Assembly (NCBI RefSeq): GCF_014490035.1
Contig: NZ_CP061008.1
Span: 4,340,001 to 4,404,000 of the forward strand
DNA from: Achromobacter xylosoxidans
GTDB taxonomy: Bacteria; Pseudomonadota; Gammaproteobacteria; Burkholderiales; Burkholderiaceae_B
DNA length: 64,000 bases
Direction: 5' to 3'
Shown here piece by piece: positions 7,846 to 17,879 of this stretch. Positions within the stretch are counted from its first letter, which is position 1; each line of letters starts with the position of its first letter. The position numbers and the translations under genes were made by a program. The notes under the pieces were generated by a model, which worked only from the letters and a program-made list of their open reading frames with translations, was not told the origin of the DNA and did no database searches.

Positions 7846-9762
7846 TTGTTCTCATTCCTCAAGCGCACCGTCCTGGCCGCCAGCATCATCGGCGTATCGC
7901 TGGGCGCCAGCGCCGCGCAACCGCCGCGCGCCTATCCCCTCAAGGATTTCTTCCGCAACCCCGAGCGGGGCTTCTTCCGCCTGGCCGACGACGGCCGCAC
8001 ACTGGGCTTCATGCAGCCCACCAGCGTGGACGGCAATCCCGCCCGCATGAACATCTACGTGCAGCCGCTGCAAGGCAGCACGCCTGTCGGCGACCCGCGC
8101 CAACTGACCAGCGAAACCGCGCGCGACATCAGCAACTTCTTCTGGAAAGGCGCCGACGTGGTGCTCTACCAGAAGGACTTCGGCGGCGACGAGAACTTCC
8201 ACGTGCTGGCCGTCAACGCCAAGACCGGCAAGATCACCGACCTGACGCCCTATGAAGGCGTGCGCGCCGGCATCGAGGACGATCTGGAAGACGATCCCGA
8301 CCACGTCCTCATCAGCCACAACCAGCGCAATCCGGAAGTCTTCGACGTCTACCGCGTCAACGTGCACACGGGCGCCGCGGAGCTGGTGGCGCAGAACCCG
8401 GGCAACATCGTCGGCTGGCAGACCGACCACGCCGGCAAGGTGCGCGCCGCCGTGGCCAGCGACGGCCTGAACACCACCCTGCTTTACCGCGACGACGAAT
8501 CGTCCGAGTTCCGTCCGCTCATCACCACCGACTACCGCACCAGCGTCAGTCCGGCGTTCTTCACCTTCGACGACAAGAAGTTCTACGCCCTGTCCAACCG
8601 CGGGCGCGACAAGCTGTCACTGGTGGTGATCGACCCCGCCAAGCCCGAGGCCGAGGAAGAGATCTTCACGCCCGACACCGTCGACCTGGATTCCGCCGGC
8701 TACTCGCGCAAGCGCCGCGTGCTGACGGTGGCCGCCTACCAGACCGACAAGCCGCAGTACAAGTTCTTCGACGCGCAGACCGAGACCCTCTTCAAGAAGC
8801 TGTCGGCCCAGCTCACCGGCTACGACTTCGCCATCCAGGGCTCCAACCGCGACGAGGACAAGTTCATCGTTGCCGCCTACAACGACCGCACGCCCGGCTC
8901 GCGCTACATCTACGACGCCGCCGCCGACACGCTGACCAAGCTGGCCGACATCAACCCCGCCATTCCCGAGGCGGACATGTCGCGCGTGCAGCCCATCAGC
9001 TACCAGACCCGCGACGGCCTGACGGTCCACGGCTACCTGACGCTGCCCGCCGGCCGCGATCCCAAGAACCTGCCTTGCATCGTGAATCCTCACGGCGGCC
9101 CGTGGGCGCGCGACGGCTGGGGCTACAACCCCGAAGTCCAGTTCCTGGCCAACCGCGGCTTCTGCGTGCTGCAGATGAACTTCCGCGGATCGACCGGCTA
9201 TGGCCGCGCCTTCTGGGAAGCCAGCTTCGGCCAATGGGGCCTGAAGATGCAGGACGACATCACCGACGGCGTGCAGTGGCTGGTCAAACAGGGCATCGCC
9301 GATCCCAAGCGCATCGGCATTTATGGCGCCAGCTACGGCGGCTACGCCACGCTGGCCGGCGTGGCGTTCACGCCCGACCTGTATGCCGCCGCAGTGGACT
9401 ACGTGGGGGTGTCCAACCTGTTCACGTTCATGAAGTCCATTCCGCCGTACTGGAAGCCCATGCTGGACAAGATGCAGGACATGGTGGGCGACCCCGAACG
9501 CGACCGCGAACGCCTGGCCGCCACCTCGCCCGCGCTGCACGCGGACAGGATCAAGACGCCGTTGTTCGTGGCCCAGGGCGCCAAGGATCCGCGCGTCAAC
9601 AAAGACGAAAGCGACCAGATGGTCAAGGCGCTGCGCGCCCGCGGCGTCGAGGTCGAGTACATGGTCAAGGACAACGAAGGCCACGGCTTCCACAACGACG
9701 AGAACAAGTTCGAGTTCTACGAAGCCATGGAGAAGTTCCTGACGGAACACCTCAAGCCCTGA
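7846..9762 (+). CDS. exported S9 (prolyl oligopeptidase family) serine peptidase
   Basis: With the TTG start at 7846 (CGGAGGT six bases upstream) the product is 638 residues and opens with a good signal peptide ending GASA-AQPPR. An in-frame ATG at 7777 would bury that signal behind 23 residues, so TTG is preferred. The N-terminal two thirds is a beta-propeller-like region. The C-terminal alpha/beta-hydrolase domain has the nucleophile in GASYGGYA (Ser496), Asp581 in AKDPRVN and His613 in NEGHGF. The protein should cleave short peptides in the periplasm. Its stop overlaps the end of the convergent diguanylate cyclase gene by 11 bases. Confidence 0.92.
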   Translation: MFSFLKRTVLAASIIGVSLGASAAQPPRAYPLKDFFRNPERGFFRLADDGRTLGFMQPTSVDGNPARMNIYVQPLQGSTPVGDPRQLTSETARDISNFFWKGADVVLYQKDFGGDENFHVLAVNAKTGKITDLTPYEGVRAGIEDDLEDDPDHVLISHNQRNPEVFDVYRVNVHTGAAELVAQNPGNIVGWQTDHAGKVRAAVASDGLNTTLLYRDDESSEFRPLITTDYRTSVSPAFFTFDDKKFYALSNRGRDKLSLVVIDPAKPEAEEEIFTPDTVDLDSAGYSRKRRVLTVAAYQTDKPQYKFFDAQTETLFKKLSAQLTGYDFAIQGSNRDEDKFIVAAYNDRTPGSRYIYDAAADTLTKLADINPAIPEADMSRVQPISYQTRDGLTVHGYLTLPAGRDPKNLPCIVNPHGGPWARDGWGYNPEVQFLANRGFCVLQMNFRGSTGYGRAFWEASFGQWGLKMQDDITDGVQWLVKQGIADPKRIGIYGASYGGYATLAGVAFTPDLYAAAVDYVGVSNLFTFMKSIPPYWKPMLDKMQDMVGDPERDRERLAATSPALHADRIKTPLFVAQGAKDPRVNKDESDQMVKALRARGVEVEYMVKDNEGHGFHNDENKFEFYEAMEKFLTEHLKP

Positions 9763-10963
9763 GTTCCTCCTCCAGCACCGCCGGGCCGCGCTCCTGCGCG
9801 CGGCCCGCGGGACGGCCGATCCAGGCCATCTCGACGCGGTCGCGCCCATGTGCCTTGGCGCGGTACAGCGCATCGTCGGCGCGCGCCAGGATGCCGTCCG
9901 CGCCGTCTCCGGACTGATACGAAGCCAGGCCACCGCTGGTGGTCATCCGCACTTCGCGCCCTTGCAGGTGGAAAGGCGTGTCGCGCAGGGCGTCGCAGAC
10001 GCGCTGCGCCTGCACCAGCGCGCGGGCCGGGTCGCAGTCGTACATCAGCAGCACGAATTCCTCGCCGCCCAACCGGCCGAAGCGGTCGCTGGCGCGCACC
10101 GCCCGCTGCACCACCTTCGAAAAATGGCGTAGCGCCGCGTCGCCAGCGGCGTGGCCGTAGCGGTCGTTGATGGACTTGAAGTGATCGATGTCCAGCACCA
10201 GCACCGCCAGCTTGCCGCCGGCGCGCTGGCAGCGCTGCAGCTCGCGCTCCAGTTCGTCCAGGATGCTGCGGCGCGAATAGGCGCCCGTCAGGCCATCGAA
10301 GGTCAGCGCAGCTTCCATCTGTTCGGACAGGCTGGTCTGGATCAGAAGCAGCAGCGCCAGGAACAGCCCGGGCACGGTCACCGTCCCGCAGACAATGAAG
10401 AACAGGCCCCAGGGACTGGGTTCGAGCAACGATGAGGGTTCTTGTCCGCCGATGCTGTAGACCGCCAGCCGCAGGGCATGCAGCGCGGCCAGGCCGAAGC
10501 TCGCCAGCATCAGGTACAGCATCACGCCGCGCGTGTGCAGGCGCCTGCGCTGGCGGAAGAACACCAGGCCCGTCGCCATCATGGCCACGAAGGTGTAGGC
10601 GGAAAACAGCAGCATACGCGCCCGCAAGTCATCCGCCACGTACAGCAGCAGCGCGAACGCGGAGATACTGATCGCGCCCAGCGCCGCCGTGCGCCGCGCC
10701 AGCGGGCGCAGGCCGAAGAACTGCCGCACGCCGACGTAGACCAGGCTGACCGCGCAGACCCAGGCGGCGTTCGAGACCATCACATAGACAGCGGACGGCA
10801 GAATGGGCGAGGCGGCATAGGCCAGCAGCGACAGCACTGCCAGCGCGTTGCCCGCCGTGAACGCGCCGACCCCGCCCACGTCGCGGGCGCGCAACGGCGC
10901 CAGCAATGGCAATGCCAGAGCCGTGGCCAGGCCCCACATCAGGAAGAAAAGAGAAGTCGTCAT
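9752..10963 (-). CDS. membrane-bound diguanylate cyclase (GGDEF)
   Basis: The 403-residue protein (ATG 10963) has about six hydrophobic helices in its first 190 residues and then a cytoplasmic GGDEF domain. That domain converts two GTP to cyclic di-GMP. The active-site motif is GGEEF at residues 299-303, an accepted variant. The inhibitory I-site RASD sits exactly five residues before it (290-293), so product feedback is expected. No EAL domain is present. The gene is divergent from pgaABCD, whose synthase is activated by cyclic di-GMP in characterised systems. A dedicated local supply is therefore plausible but not shown. Confidence 0.93.
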   Translation of the reverse strand: MTTSLFFLMWGLATALALPLLAPLRARDVGGVGAFTAGNALAVLSLLAYAASPILPSAVYVMVSNAAWVCAVSLVYVGVRQFFGLRPLARRTAALGAISISAFALLLYVADDLRARMLLFSAYTFVAMMATGLVFFRQRRRLHTRGVMLYLMLASFGLAALHALRLAVYSIGGQEPSSLLEPSPWGLFFIVCGTVTVPGLFLALLLLIQTSLSEQMEAALTFDGLTGAYSRRSILDELERELQRCQRAGGKLAVLVLDIDHFKSINDRYGHAAGDAALRHFSKVVQRAVRASDRFGRLGGEEFVLLMYDCDPARALVQAQRVCDALRDTPFHLQGREVRMTTSGGLASYQSGDGADGILARADDALYRAKAHGRDRVEMAWIGRPAGRAQERGPAVLEEELRA

Positions 10964-11511
10964 GGTGTTTGCCGGCTTGCGCCCCAAGGGCGCCCGCCGT
11001 CGCTCGTCATTGCTGTTGCACTGGGTTCATGCGCCTGGAGGGGTTACATCCCACCACTCCTGACGCTTTTTGTTACCCGTACAGCGACAGACCGGCACTA
11101 CCTGGCGCCCGTCCGTCGCCGCACGCCGTTTCGCCCTGAACCTTTACCGCCCGCGCCAAGACGATTGCGCGGCAAGCGACGAAGAATACGCCACGGCAGG
11201 ACTTTCGCCATGGCCCTTTGCACTAATTGACAGTTGACTGACAGTTAACACACTTATAATTCGTGCCATTGACGGTGCCATGAAGAGCGCCGCAATCACG
11301 CCCTACGGGCGTGGCGCGTACTAGCCATGCACTCCCATTGCGCGAGTGCGAAGGTCCCCGCAGCGGGCGCCGCGCAGTCCTAACCCAATGTTCCTTCCCG
11401 TGCCGCCGGCGCCTTTGCGCCAGGTGTCGCCTCGGCTCGCGCCGAAAAAAGGCATGCCCCTGGGCGGCCGGAACAGGAACGCCCCGAGTCGCAACTGCGG
11501 AAGTAAGACAG
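10964..11511. other. 548-bp divergent intergenic region and long pga leader
   Basis: No gene is supported here. The half near the diguanylate cyclase is featureless to my reading. A promoter-like block with an 11-bp direct repeat lies at 11227-11260. The roughly 245 bases from there to the pgaA start would be an unusually long 5' untranslated leader. The leader contains several GGA triplets (for example in ACAGGAACG at about 11475), the core of CsrA/RsmA sites that repress pga mRNA in E. coli. Whether this organism uses CsrA is unknown. Confidence 0.6.
11227..11260 (+). promoter_or_regulatory. candidate pgaA promoter with 11-bp tandem repeat
   Basis: TATAAT is perfect at 11255-11260. Upstream lie TTGACA (11227-11232) and TTGACT (11234-11239), the latter 15 bases from the -10. 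The segment 11228-11249 is a tandem repeat of TGACAGTTGAC and TGACAGTTAAC, one helical turn apart, as expected for a regulator binding one face of DNA. Binding is inferred. Confidence 0.6.
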
Positions 11512-13983
11512 ATGCAAAACAGAGGATCGACACCCCTGGGTGCCGTTGGACCGAGACTGAGCCTGCTGGCGGCTTGCGCCATCCTGGCGCCCGCCATGGC
11601 GCTGGCCGGCCCCGGCAATGACTATGACGCCCTGATCGCCCGGGCGCGCGCCGGCGACTACGAGCCCGCCCTGACGATGCTGCGCCAGCAAGGTCCGGCC
11701 GGCGGCAGCCGCGCCATCCACGACCACATCATCATCGCGGGCTGGGCCGGCAAGCCGGCCGAAGCCGTTGCCGCCTACGAGCAGTTGCCGCAAGGCGCGG
11801 CGCTACCCGCCGACATCCAGCTTGCCGTCGCACGCGCCTACCGCGACCTGCAGCGCTGGCCCGAGGCGCTGGCCGCGTATCAGGCGGGCGCGCGCCGCCA
11901 TCCCGGCCAGTCCGCCTTCCCCGCCGGCGAAATCATGACGCTGGCCGACGCCGGCCGCTACCCCGAGGCGCGCGACGCCGCGGCGCGCTGGCTCAAGCGG
12001 CATCCCCGCGATGTCGACGCCCGCCTTGCCCTGAGCTACGTTCACGCCCGCCAGGGCGAGCCCTACGAGGCGCTGCACCAGGCCGACCTGGCCCTGGCCG
12101 CCGCGCCCAACACGTCTTACGTGCTGCGCGAATACATCTGGGCGCTGCAGCGCGCGCGCATGGCCGACGTGGCGCTGGACCTGGCGCGCCGCCACCAGGA
12201 CCTGTTCGACGCCGGCCAGATGCGCGGCTTCGAGGCCGACGCGCTAGCCCAGCAGGTACGGCTGGCGGCCATGCCCACGCGGTCGGAGGCCGAGCGTTTC
12301 GTGTTGGCCGACAAGGCATTGGCCCGTTACGACGAACTGATCCCCGCCTGGCAGCAGCAGGAGGACGCCCGCGCCGACGCGCTGCGCGCCCGCATCGACC
12401 GCTTGCACGCCTTGCACGTCCGCGTGCGCATGGCCGATCTGGTCCGCGAATACGAAGCCTTGCTGGCCGAAGGCGTCACGGTGCCGCGCTACGCCTTGAA
12501 CGACGTGGCATCGGCCTACCTGTACGTGCGCCAGCCCGAACGCGCCCGCGACATCTACCGCCAGGTCGCCGCCAACGATGCCCTGCGCGGCGACGATGCC
12601 GAACAGCGCCTGGCGACCGAAACCGGCCTGTACTACTCGCTGGCCGAGGGCGAACAGTTCAACGAGACCGGCGCCGTCACCGACGAGGTCGAATCGGGCT
12701 ATGCCCCCTGGCTGTACTACAAGGGCCAGGCCACCCGCATGCCCAACGACCTGAACCTGGAAAGCCGCCAGACCCTGGCGTCGGCCCGTCTGCAGGCCAA
12801 TGACACCGTCTCCGCCCAGCAGCGCCTCGAAGAGATGGTCGCGAACGCGCCCAACAACTCAGGCCTGCGCAGCGATCTGGCCACCGTCTATCGCGCCCGT
12901 TCGCTTCCCCGCGCCTCGGAGGTCGAATTGAAGATGGCCGAGACGCTGGCGCCGCGCAGCCTGGGCGTGGAGAACGGCCAGGGCTTCACTGCGCTGGACC
13001 TGCAGGAATGGCGCCAGGCCGAAGCCCTGTCGCAGGACACCATGGCCCGCTCGCCCGAAAACCTGACCAGCCGCCGCCTGGCGCGCGAATGGGAAGTGCA
13101 CAACAAGGCCGAGCTGCGCATCAACGGCTACCGCGGCCTGGCATCGGACAGCCCGGTCAACGGCAGCGGCGACTTCGGCATCGACGCCGTGCTGTACTCC
13201 TCTCCGCTGGACTACAACTGGCGGGTCTTCGGCGGCGGCGGCTATGCCTCCGGCGACTTCGAGGAAGGCCGCGGCAACTACCGCTGGCTGCGCACCGGCG
13301 TGGAATGGCGCGGCCGCGACCTCACGGTCGAAGGCGAAGTCTCCACCCACGACTACGGCCACGGCGTGAAGCCAGGCGCGCGCCTGTCGGCCGCCTACGA
13401 CCTGGACGATCATTGGCAGGTGGGCGGCTCGGGCGAAATCATGTCGCGCGAAACGCCGCTGCGCGCGCTGACCAGCGGCATCACCTCCAACAGCGTGTCG
13501 GCCTACGTGCGCTGGCGCGCCGACGAGCGCCGCGAATGGACGCTGGCGCTGTCGCCCTCGCACTTCAGCGACGGCAACAACCGCTGGGCGCTGGGCCTGG
13601 CCGGGCGCGAGCGCGTCTACACCGCGCCACACCTGCTGGCGGACCTGGAGTTCGAAGCGTCCACCCAGCGCAACAGCCATGACAGCAACGTGCCCTACTT
13701 CAATCCCCGCTCGGATCTGATGCTGCTGCCCGGCGTGCGTCTCACGCACACCCTGTACCGCCGCTACGAAACCGCCTGGGAACAGATCGGCACCCTGGGC
13801 GCCGGCGCCTACACCCAGCAAGGCTACGGCACCGGCGGCGTGATCGCGCTGGGCTACGGCCAGCGATACCGCGCCAACGACGTCCTCGACATGGGCGCCA
13901 TGATCACCGGCACCAGCCGCCCGTACGACGGCGAACGCGAGCGCGAACTGCGCATCGTGTTCGACCTGACGTACCGCTTCTGA
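11512..13983 (+). CDS. pgaA: poly-beta-1,6-GlcNAc export porin PgaA (BpsA)
   Basis: The 823-residue protein matches the length of PgaA, the outer-membrane porin that releases partly deacetylated PNAG. It has an N-terminal signal peptide (cleavage near ALA-GPGND). About 500 residues of TPR-like helical repeats follow (for example RAYRDLQRWPEALAAYQAGARRHP). The C-terminal 300 residues are strand-rich (YRWLRTGVEWRGRDLTVEGEVS, ending in the aromatic YRF typical of beta-barrels). The start at ATG 11512 gives a proper signal sequence; a GTG-free in-frame extension upstream to 11311 lacks one. It is the first gene of the pgaABCD operon and 20 bases before pgaB. Confidence 0.95.
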   Translation: MQNRGSTPLGAVGPRLSLLAACAILAPAMALAGPGNDYDALIARARAGDYEPALTMLRQQGPAGGSRAIHDHIIIAGWAGKPAEAVAAYEQLPQGAALPADIQLAVARAYRDLQRWPEALAAYQAGARRHPGQSAFPAGEIMTLADAGRYPEARDAAARWLKRHPRDVDARLALSYVHARQGEPYEALHQADLALAAAPNTSYVLREYIWALQRARMADVALDLARRHQDLFDAGQMRGFEADALAQQVRLAAMPTRSEAERFVLADKALARYDELIPAWQQQEDARADALRARIDRLHALHVRVRMADLVREYEALLAEGVTVPRYALNDVASAYLYVRQPERARDIYRQVAANDALRGDDAEQRLATETGLYYSLAEGEQFNETGAVTDEVESGYAPWLYYKGQATRMPNDLNLESRQTLASARLQANDTVSAQQRLEEMVANAPNNSGLRSDLATVYRARSLPRASEVELKMAETLAPRSLGVENGQGFTALDLQEWRQAEALSQDTMARSPENLTSRRLAREWEVHNKAELRINGYRGLASDSPVNGSGDFGIDAVLYSSPLDYNWRVFGGGGYASGDFEEGRGNYRWLRTGVEWRGRDLTVEGEVSTHDYGHGVKPGARLSAAYDLDDHWQVGGSGEIMSRETPLRALTSGITSNSVSAYVRWRADERREWTLALSPSHFSDGNNRWALGLAGRERVYTAPHLLADLEFEASTQRNSHDSNVPYFNPRSDLMLLPGVRLTHTLYRRYETAWEQIGTLGAGAYTQQGYGTGGVIALGYGQRYRANDVLDMGAMITGTSRPYDGERERELRIVFDLTYRF

Positions 13984-14003
13984 ACCCGGCACCGAGTAAC
14001 GCC

Positions 14004-16037
14004 ATGATGCTTAAAACCCATACCCGCCTGATTCTCGCCGGCCTGCTGCTGCTCGCGATCCTGGCGCTGACCGCCTGCGCCAAGGACATCCCGGTCTACA
14101 CGCCGCCGCACCAGCGCCCGCTCGCCCCCGCCGAACAGCCCTGGGTCCAGGGCCAGTTCCTGGCCCTGGCCTACCACGACGTCGAAGACGAAGACCCCGA
14201 CCAGGGCTTTCTCAGCGTGCGCACCGACCGTTTGGTCGAACAGTTGGCCTGGCTGCGCGCCAACGGCTACCAGGCCGTGACCGTGGACCAGATCCTGGCC
14301 GCGCGCCAGGGCGGCAAGCCGCTGCCCGAGCGCGCGGTACTGCTGTCCTTCGACGACGGCTACCGCAGCTTCTACACCCGCGTGCTGCCCATCCTCAAGG
14401 CCTATCAATGGCCTGCGCTGCTGGCGCCGGTCGGCGTCTGGATGGACACGCCAGCCAACCAGCGCGTGGACTTCGGCGGCAGCCCTGAAGACCGCAAGCG
14501 CTTCCTCAACTGGGACGAGATCCGCGAGATCTCGCGCTCGGGGCTGGTCGAGATCGCCGCGCACACCAACGCCTCGCACTACGGCGCGCTGGCCAATCCC
14601 CAGGGCAATACCGAGCCCGCCGCCGCCATCCGCGCCTATGACGCGCAGACCCGCCGCTACGAAACCGAGGCGGAGTTCGACGCGCGCATGGGCGGCGACG
14701 TCGCCGCCATCACCGAGAAGATCCGCCGCGCCACCGGCAAGAAGCCGCGCGTCTGGGTCTGGCCTTATGGCGCCGAAGGCGGCTCCACCTTGCGCATCAC
14801 CGCCGAACACGGCTATCAGCTGGCGCTGACGCTGGAGGACGGCCCGGGACGCGTCGGCCGCCTGATGTCCACGCCGCGCCTGCTGCTGTCCAGCGACCCC
14901 ACGCTCAAGCCCTTCGCCAACAGCGTGGTCGGCATGGAAGCCCAGCCCTTCATGCGCGTGGCGCACGTGGACCTGGACTACGTCTACGACCCGGACCCGG
15001 CGCAGACCGACCGCAACCTGGGCGAGCTGGTGCAACGCATCCTGGACATGCAGATCAACACGGTGTTCCTGCAGGCCTACTCGGACCCGGTGGGCGACGG
15101 CCTGGTGAAATCGGTCTACTTCCCCAACCGCTGGCTGCCGATGCGCGCCGACCTGTTCAACCGCGCCGCCTGGCAGTTGCACAACCGCGCCAACGTGATG
15201 GTCTACGCCTGGATGCCGGTGCTGTCCTTCGACCTGGATCCCGCCCTGCCGCGCGTCACGCGCTGGCAGGAAGGCCAGGCGCAGCCAGAGCCGGATCCCG
15301 ACCAGTACCGCCGCCTGTCGCCGTTCGACGCCACCGTGCGCGCGCGCATCGGCGACCTGTACGAAGACCTGTCCCGCTACGCGATCTTCGACGGCATCCT
15401 GTTCCATGACGACGCGCTGCTGTCGGACTTCGAAGACGCCAGCCCCGGCGCGCTGGCCGCCTATCGCGCCGCGGGCCTGCCGGGCAGCATCGCCGAACTG
15501 CGCGCGGATCCCGACACCCTGCAACGCTGGACCCGCTACAAGAGCCGCGCGCTGGTGGACTTCACCGCCGAACTCACGCAGCGGGTGCGCGCGGTGCGCG
15601 GCCCGCAGATCAAGACGGCGCGCAACATCTTTGCCGAACCCATCCTGAATCCGGGCAGCGAAACCTGGTTCGCGCAGAACCTGGACGACTTCCTCGGCGC
15701 TTACGACTGGACCGCGCCGATGGCGATGCCGCTGATGGAAAACGTGCCGGCCGGCCAGGAAAACGCCTGGCTGGACCGGCTGGTCGATACCGTCGCGCAG
15801 CGCCCCGGGGCGCTGGACAAGACCGTGTTCGAACTGCAGGCGCGCGACTGGCGCACCGGCCCGGGCCGTCCTGAAGCCGCGCCGGTCGACACCGCCGTGC
15901 TCGCCGGCTGGATGAAGCGCCTGCAGTTGCGCGGCTCGCGCAGCTTCGGCTACTACCCCGACGATTTCTCGCAAGACCAGCCCCGGCTGCAAGGCATCCG
16001 GCCCGCCATTTCCGAAGCCTGGTATCCGATCAAATGA
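14004..16037 (+). CDS. pgaB: PNAG N-deacetylase PgaB (BpsB), outer-membrane lipoprotein
   Basis: The 677-residue protein has a lipoprotein signal ending LTAC, so it should be lipid-anchored in the outer membrane facing the periplasm. Residues 50-300 are a CE4 polysaccharide deacetylase: YHDVEDED, the FDDGY motif (Asp117, Asp118) and the metal pair HTNASH (His187, His192). Residues 320-677 are the C-terminal glycoside-hydrolase-like domain found in PgaB/BpsB ([11 protein letters not shown], then [13 protein letters not shown]). Partial deacetylation is needed for export through PgaA. The stop overlaps the pgaC start by four bases (ATGA). It matches family length well. Confidence 0.96.
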   Translation: MMLKTHTRLILAGLLLLAILALTACAKDIPVYTPPHQRPLAPAEQPWVQGQFLALAYHDVEDEDPDQGFLSVRTDRLVEQLAWLRANGYQAVTVDQILAARQGGKPLPERAVLLSFDDGYRSFYTRVLPILKAYQWPALLAPVGVWMDTPANQRVDFGGSPEDRKRFLNWDEIREISRSGLVEIAAHTNASHYGALANPQGNTEPAAAIRAYDAQTRRYETEAEFDARMGGDVAAITEKIRRATGKKPRVWVWPYGAEGGSTLRITAEHGYQLALTLEDGPGRVGRLMSTPRLLLSSDPTLKPFANSVVGMEAQPFMRVAHVDLDYVYDPDPAQTDRNLGELVQRILDMQINTVFLQAYSDPVGDGLVKSVYFPNRWLPMRADLFNRAAWQLHNRANVMVYAWMPVLSFDLDPALPRVTRWQEGQAQPEPDPDQYRRLSPFDATVRARIGDLYEDLSRYAIFDGILFHDDALLSDFEDASPGALAAYRAAGLPGSIAELRADPDTLQRWTRYKSRALVDFTAELTQRVRAVRGPQIKTARNIFAEPILNPGSETWFAQNLDDFLGAYDWTAPMAMPLMENVPAGQENAWLDRLVDTVAQRPGALDKTVFELQARDWRTGPGRPEAAPVDTAVLAGWMKRLQLRGSRSFGYYPDDFSQDQPRLQGIRPAISEAWYPIK

Positions 16038-17374
16038 TAGACCGACTGATTGCCCTGCTGATTCTCTGCGCGGTGCTTGGCGCGCCCTTCGGCTTCACCC
16101 TGATGCTGACCGGCGAGGCGCTGCTGGGCTTCGTGTTCTTCTACCCCCTGTTCATGTCCGGCATGTGGATGGCCGGCGGCATCTATTTCTGGTGGCATTG
16201 GGAGCGGCACTGGAAATGGGGCAAGGACAGCCAGCCGCCGGTCCTGGCCGGCAACCCGCTGGTGTCCATCCTGGTGCCTTGCTACAACGAGGCCGACAAC
16301 GGCGAAGAGACGCTGCTGGCCGCGCTGGGCCAGAACTATCCGCACATCGAGGTCATCGCCATCAACGACGGCTCCAGCGACGGCACCGCCGACATGCTGG
16401 ACCGCATGGCCGCCGCCCATCCGCGGCTGCGCGTGGTGCACCTGGCGCAGAACCAGGGCAAGGCCATGGCGCTGCGCATGGGCGCCATGGCCGCACGCAG
16501 CGAGTATCTCGTCTGCATCGACGGCGACGCCATGCTGGACCCGGACGCAGCCGCCTACCTGGTGGCGCCGCTGATCGACAATCCGCGTGTGGGCGCCGTC
16601 ACCGGCAACCCGCGCATCCGCACCCGCTCCACCATGATCGGGCGCATCCAGGTCGGCGAGTTCTCTTCCATCATCGGCCTGATCAAGCGCACCCAGCGCG
16701 TCTATGGCCAGGTGTTCACGGTGTCCGGCGTGGTCGCCGCCTTCCGGCGCGCGGCGCTGGACCGCGTGGGCTACTGGAGCTTGGACATGATCACCGAGGA
16801 CATCGACATCAGCTGGAAGCTGCAGCGCGACCACTGGTCGATCTTCTACGAGCCGCGCGGCCTGTGCTGGATCCTGATGCCCGAAACCCTGCGCGGACTG
16901 TGGAAGCAGCGGCTGCGCTGGGCCCAGGGCGGCGCCGAGGTCTTCCTGAAGAACCTGCGTTCCATCTGGGTCTGGCGCCACCGCCGGCTGTGGCCGCTGA
17001 TGGCCGAGTTCTGCCTGTCCACCGCCTGGGCCTTCGCCTTCGGCGTGTCGGTGCTGCTGTGGGCCGTCAGCCAGGTGGTCACGCTGCCCAACAACATGCA
17101 GATCGCCAGCCTGATGCCGCCCGCCTTCACCGGCATGATGCTGGCCGTGGTCTGCCTGCTGCAATTCGTCGTCAGCATCCTGATCGACCGCCGCTACGAG
17201 CCCGGCCTGGCCCGCTCGCTGTACTGGGTCATCTGGTATCCGCTGGCCTTCTGGATGGTGAGCCTGTTCACCACCCTGGTCAGCTTCCCCAAAGTCATGC
17301 TCCGCAAGCAGGCCCGGCGCGCGCGCTGGACCAGCCCGGACCGGGGCATCAAATCACCGGACGCAACGTCATGA
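16034..17374 (+). CDS. pgaC: PNAG synthase catalytic subunit PgaC (BpsC)
   Basis: The 446-residue inner-membrane family 2 glycosyltransferase polymerises UDP-GlcNAc into beta-1,6-linked chains. Two N-terminal membrane segments precede the cytoplasmic catalytic domain with [20 protein letters not shown], the DGD metal motif (163-165), TEDIDISW (the catalytic ED) and QRLRW (292-296). Three further membrane helices follow. In E. coli, activity needs PgaD and cyclic di-GMP bound at the PgaC-PgaD interface. The gene starts within the pgaB stop and ends overlapping the pgaD start, so the subunits should be translationally coupled. Confidence 0.97.
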   Translation: MIDRLIALLILCAVLGAPFGFTLMLTGEALLGFVFFYPLFMSGMWMAGGIYFWWHWERHWKWGKDSQPPVLAGNPLVSILVPCYNEADNGEETLLAALGQNYPHIEVIAINDGSSDGTADMLDRMAAAHPRLRVVHLAQNQGKAMALRMGAMAARSEYLVCIDGDAMLDPDAAAYLVAPLIDNPRVGAVTGNPRIRTRSTMIGRIQVGEFSSIIGLIKRTQRVYGQVFTVSGVVAAFRRAALDRVGYWSLDMITEDIDISWKLQRDHWSIFYEPRGLCWILMPETLRGLWKQRLRWAQGGAEVFLKNLRSIWVWRHRRLWPLMAEFCLSTAWAFAFGVSVLLWAVSQVVTLPNNMQIASLMPPAFTGMMLAVVCLLQFVVSILIDRRYEPGLARSLYWVIWYPLAFWMVSLFTTLVSFPKVMLRKQARRARWTSPDRGIKSPDATS

Positions 17375-17817
17375 TCATCACCACGCAACGTTCCCGCGCA
17401 GGCTATCTGTTCGACCTGGTCCTGACCGCCATCGGCTGGTTCGCCTTCGTGTATCTGTTCGGCGCCGGCATCCTGGCGATCCTGCGCGCCGCCGCCGGCG
17501 GCCCCGATGTCTCGCTATGGCCGGTGTTCCTGCCCACCGTGCACACGCTCTGGGGCTATGCGCTGCTGGCGCTGATCAACGCGGGCGTGCTGGTGGGCTG
17601 GGCCGTCTACAACCACCGCAAGTTCGCCGGCCGCGACCGCCGCAAGCCGATCAAGCCGGTGGGCGACCGCCGCGTGGCGGCCAGCTTCGCGATCAGCACG
17701 GCGCAGCTGATGCAGGTGCGTTCCGCGCACACCTGCATCGTCCACCATGGCGCGGCCGGCGACATCACCGGCATCGAAATCGGCCGCCCTCGCCTGAACG
17801 CGGTGCAGGCCGGCTGA
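17371..17817 (+). CDS. pgaD: PNAG synthase accessory subunit PgaD (BpsD)
   Basis: The 148-residue protein has two long hydrophobic helices (about residues 14-38 and 53-78), followed by a basic stretch ([17 protein letters not shown]) and a short cytoplasmic tail. That is the plan of PgaD, the partner that stabilises PgaC and shares its cyclic di-GMP site. Sequence conservation in this family is low, so the call rests largely on size, topology and position. The start ATG overlaps the pgaC stop by four bases (ATGA at 17371-17374). It is the last gene of the operon; the next gene converges. Confidence 0.9.
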   Translation: MIITTQRSRAGYLFDLVLTAIGWFAFVYLFGAGILAILRAAAGGPDVSLWPVFLPTVHTLWGYALLALINAGVLVGWAVYNHRKFAGRDRRKPIKPVGDRRVAASFAISTAQLMQVRSAHTCIVHHGAAGDITGIEIGRPRLNAVQAG

Positions 17818-17827
17818 TGTTATCGCT

Positions 17828-17866
17828 GCCTGGCGCCGCGAGCCGGATGGCTTGACCGCGCCAGGC
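17828..17866. terminator. two-level hairpin between pgaD and fsr
   Basis: An outer perfect 9-bp stem (GCCTGGCGC with GCGCCAGGC) encloses an inner AGCC/GGCT stem. It lies just after pgaD and before the convergent gene end. No T-run is present, so termination efficiency is uncertain. Confidence 0.4.
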
Positions 17867-17879
17867 CCGGCGCCCGCCT

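Noticed and set aside
11311-11511. N-terminal extension of pgaA
   Set aside because: The extra residues are Arg/Cys-rich and would hide the signal peptide that begins just after ATG 11512.
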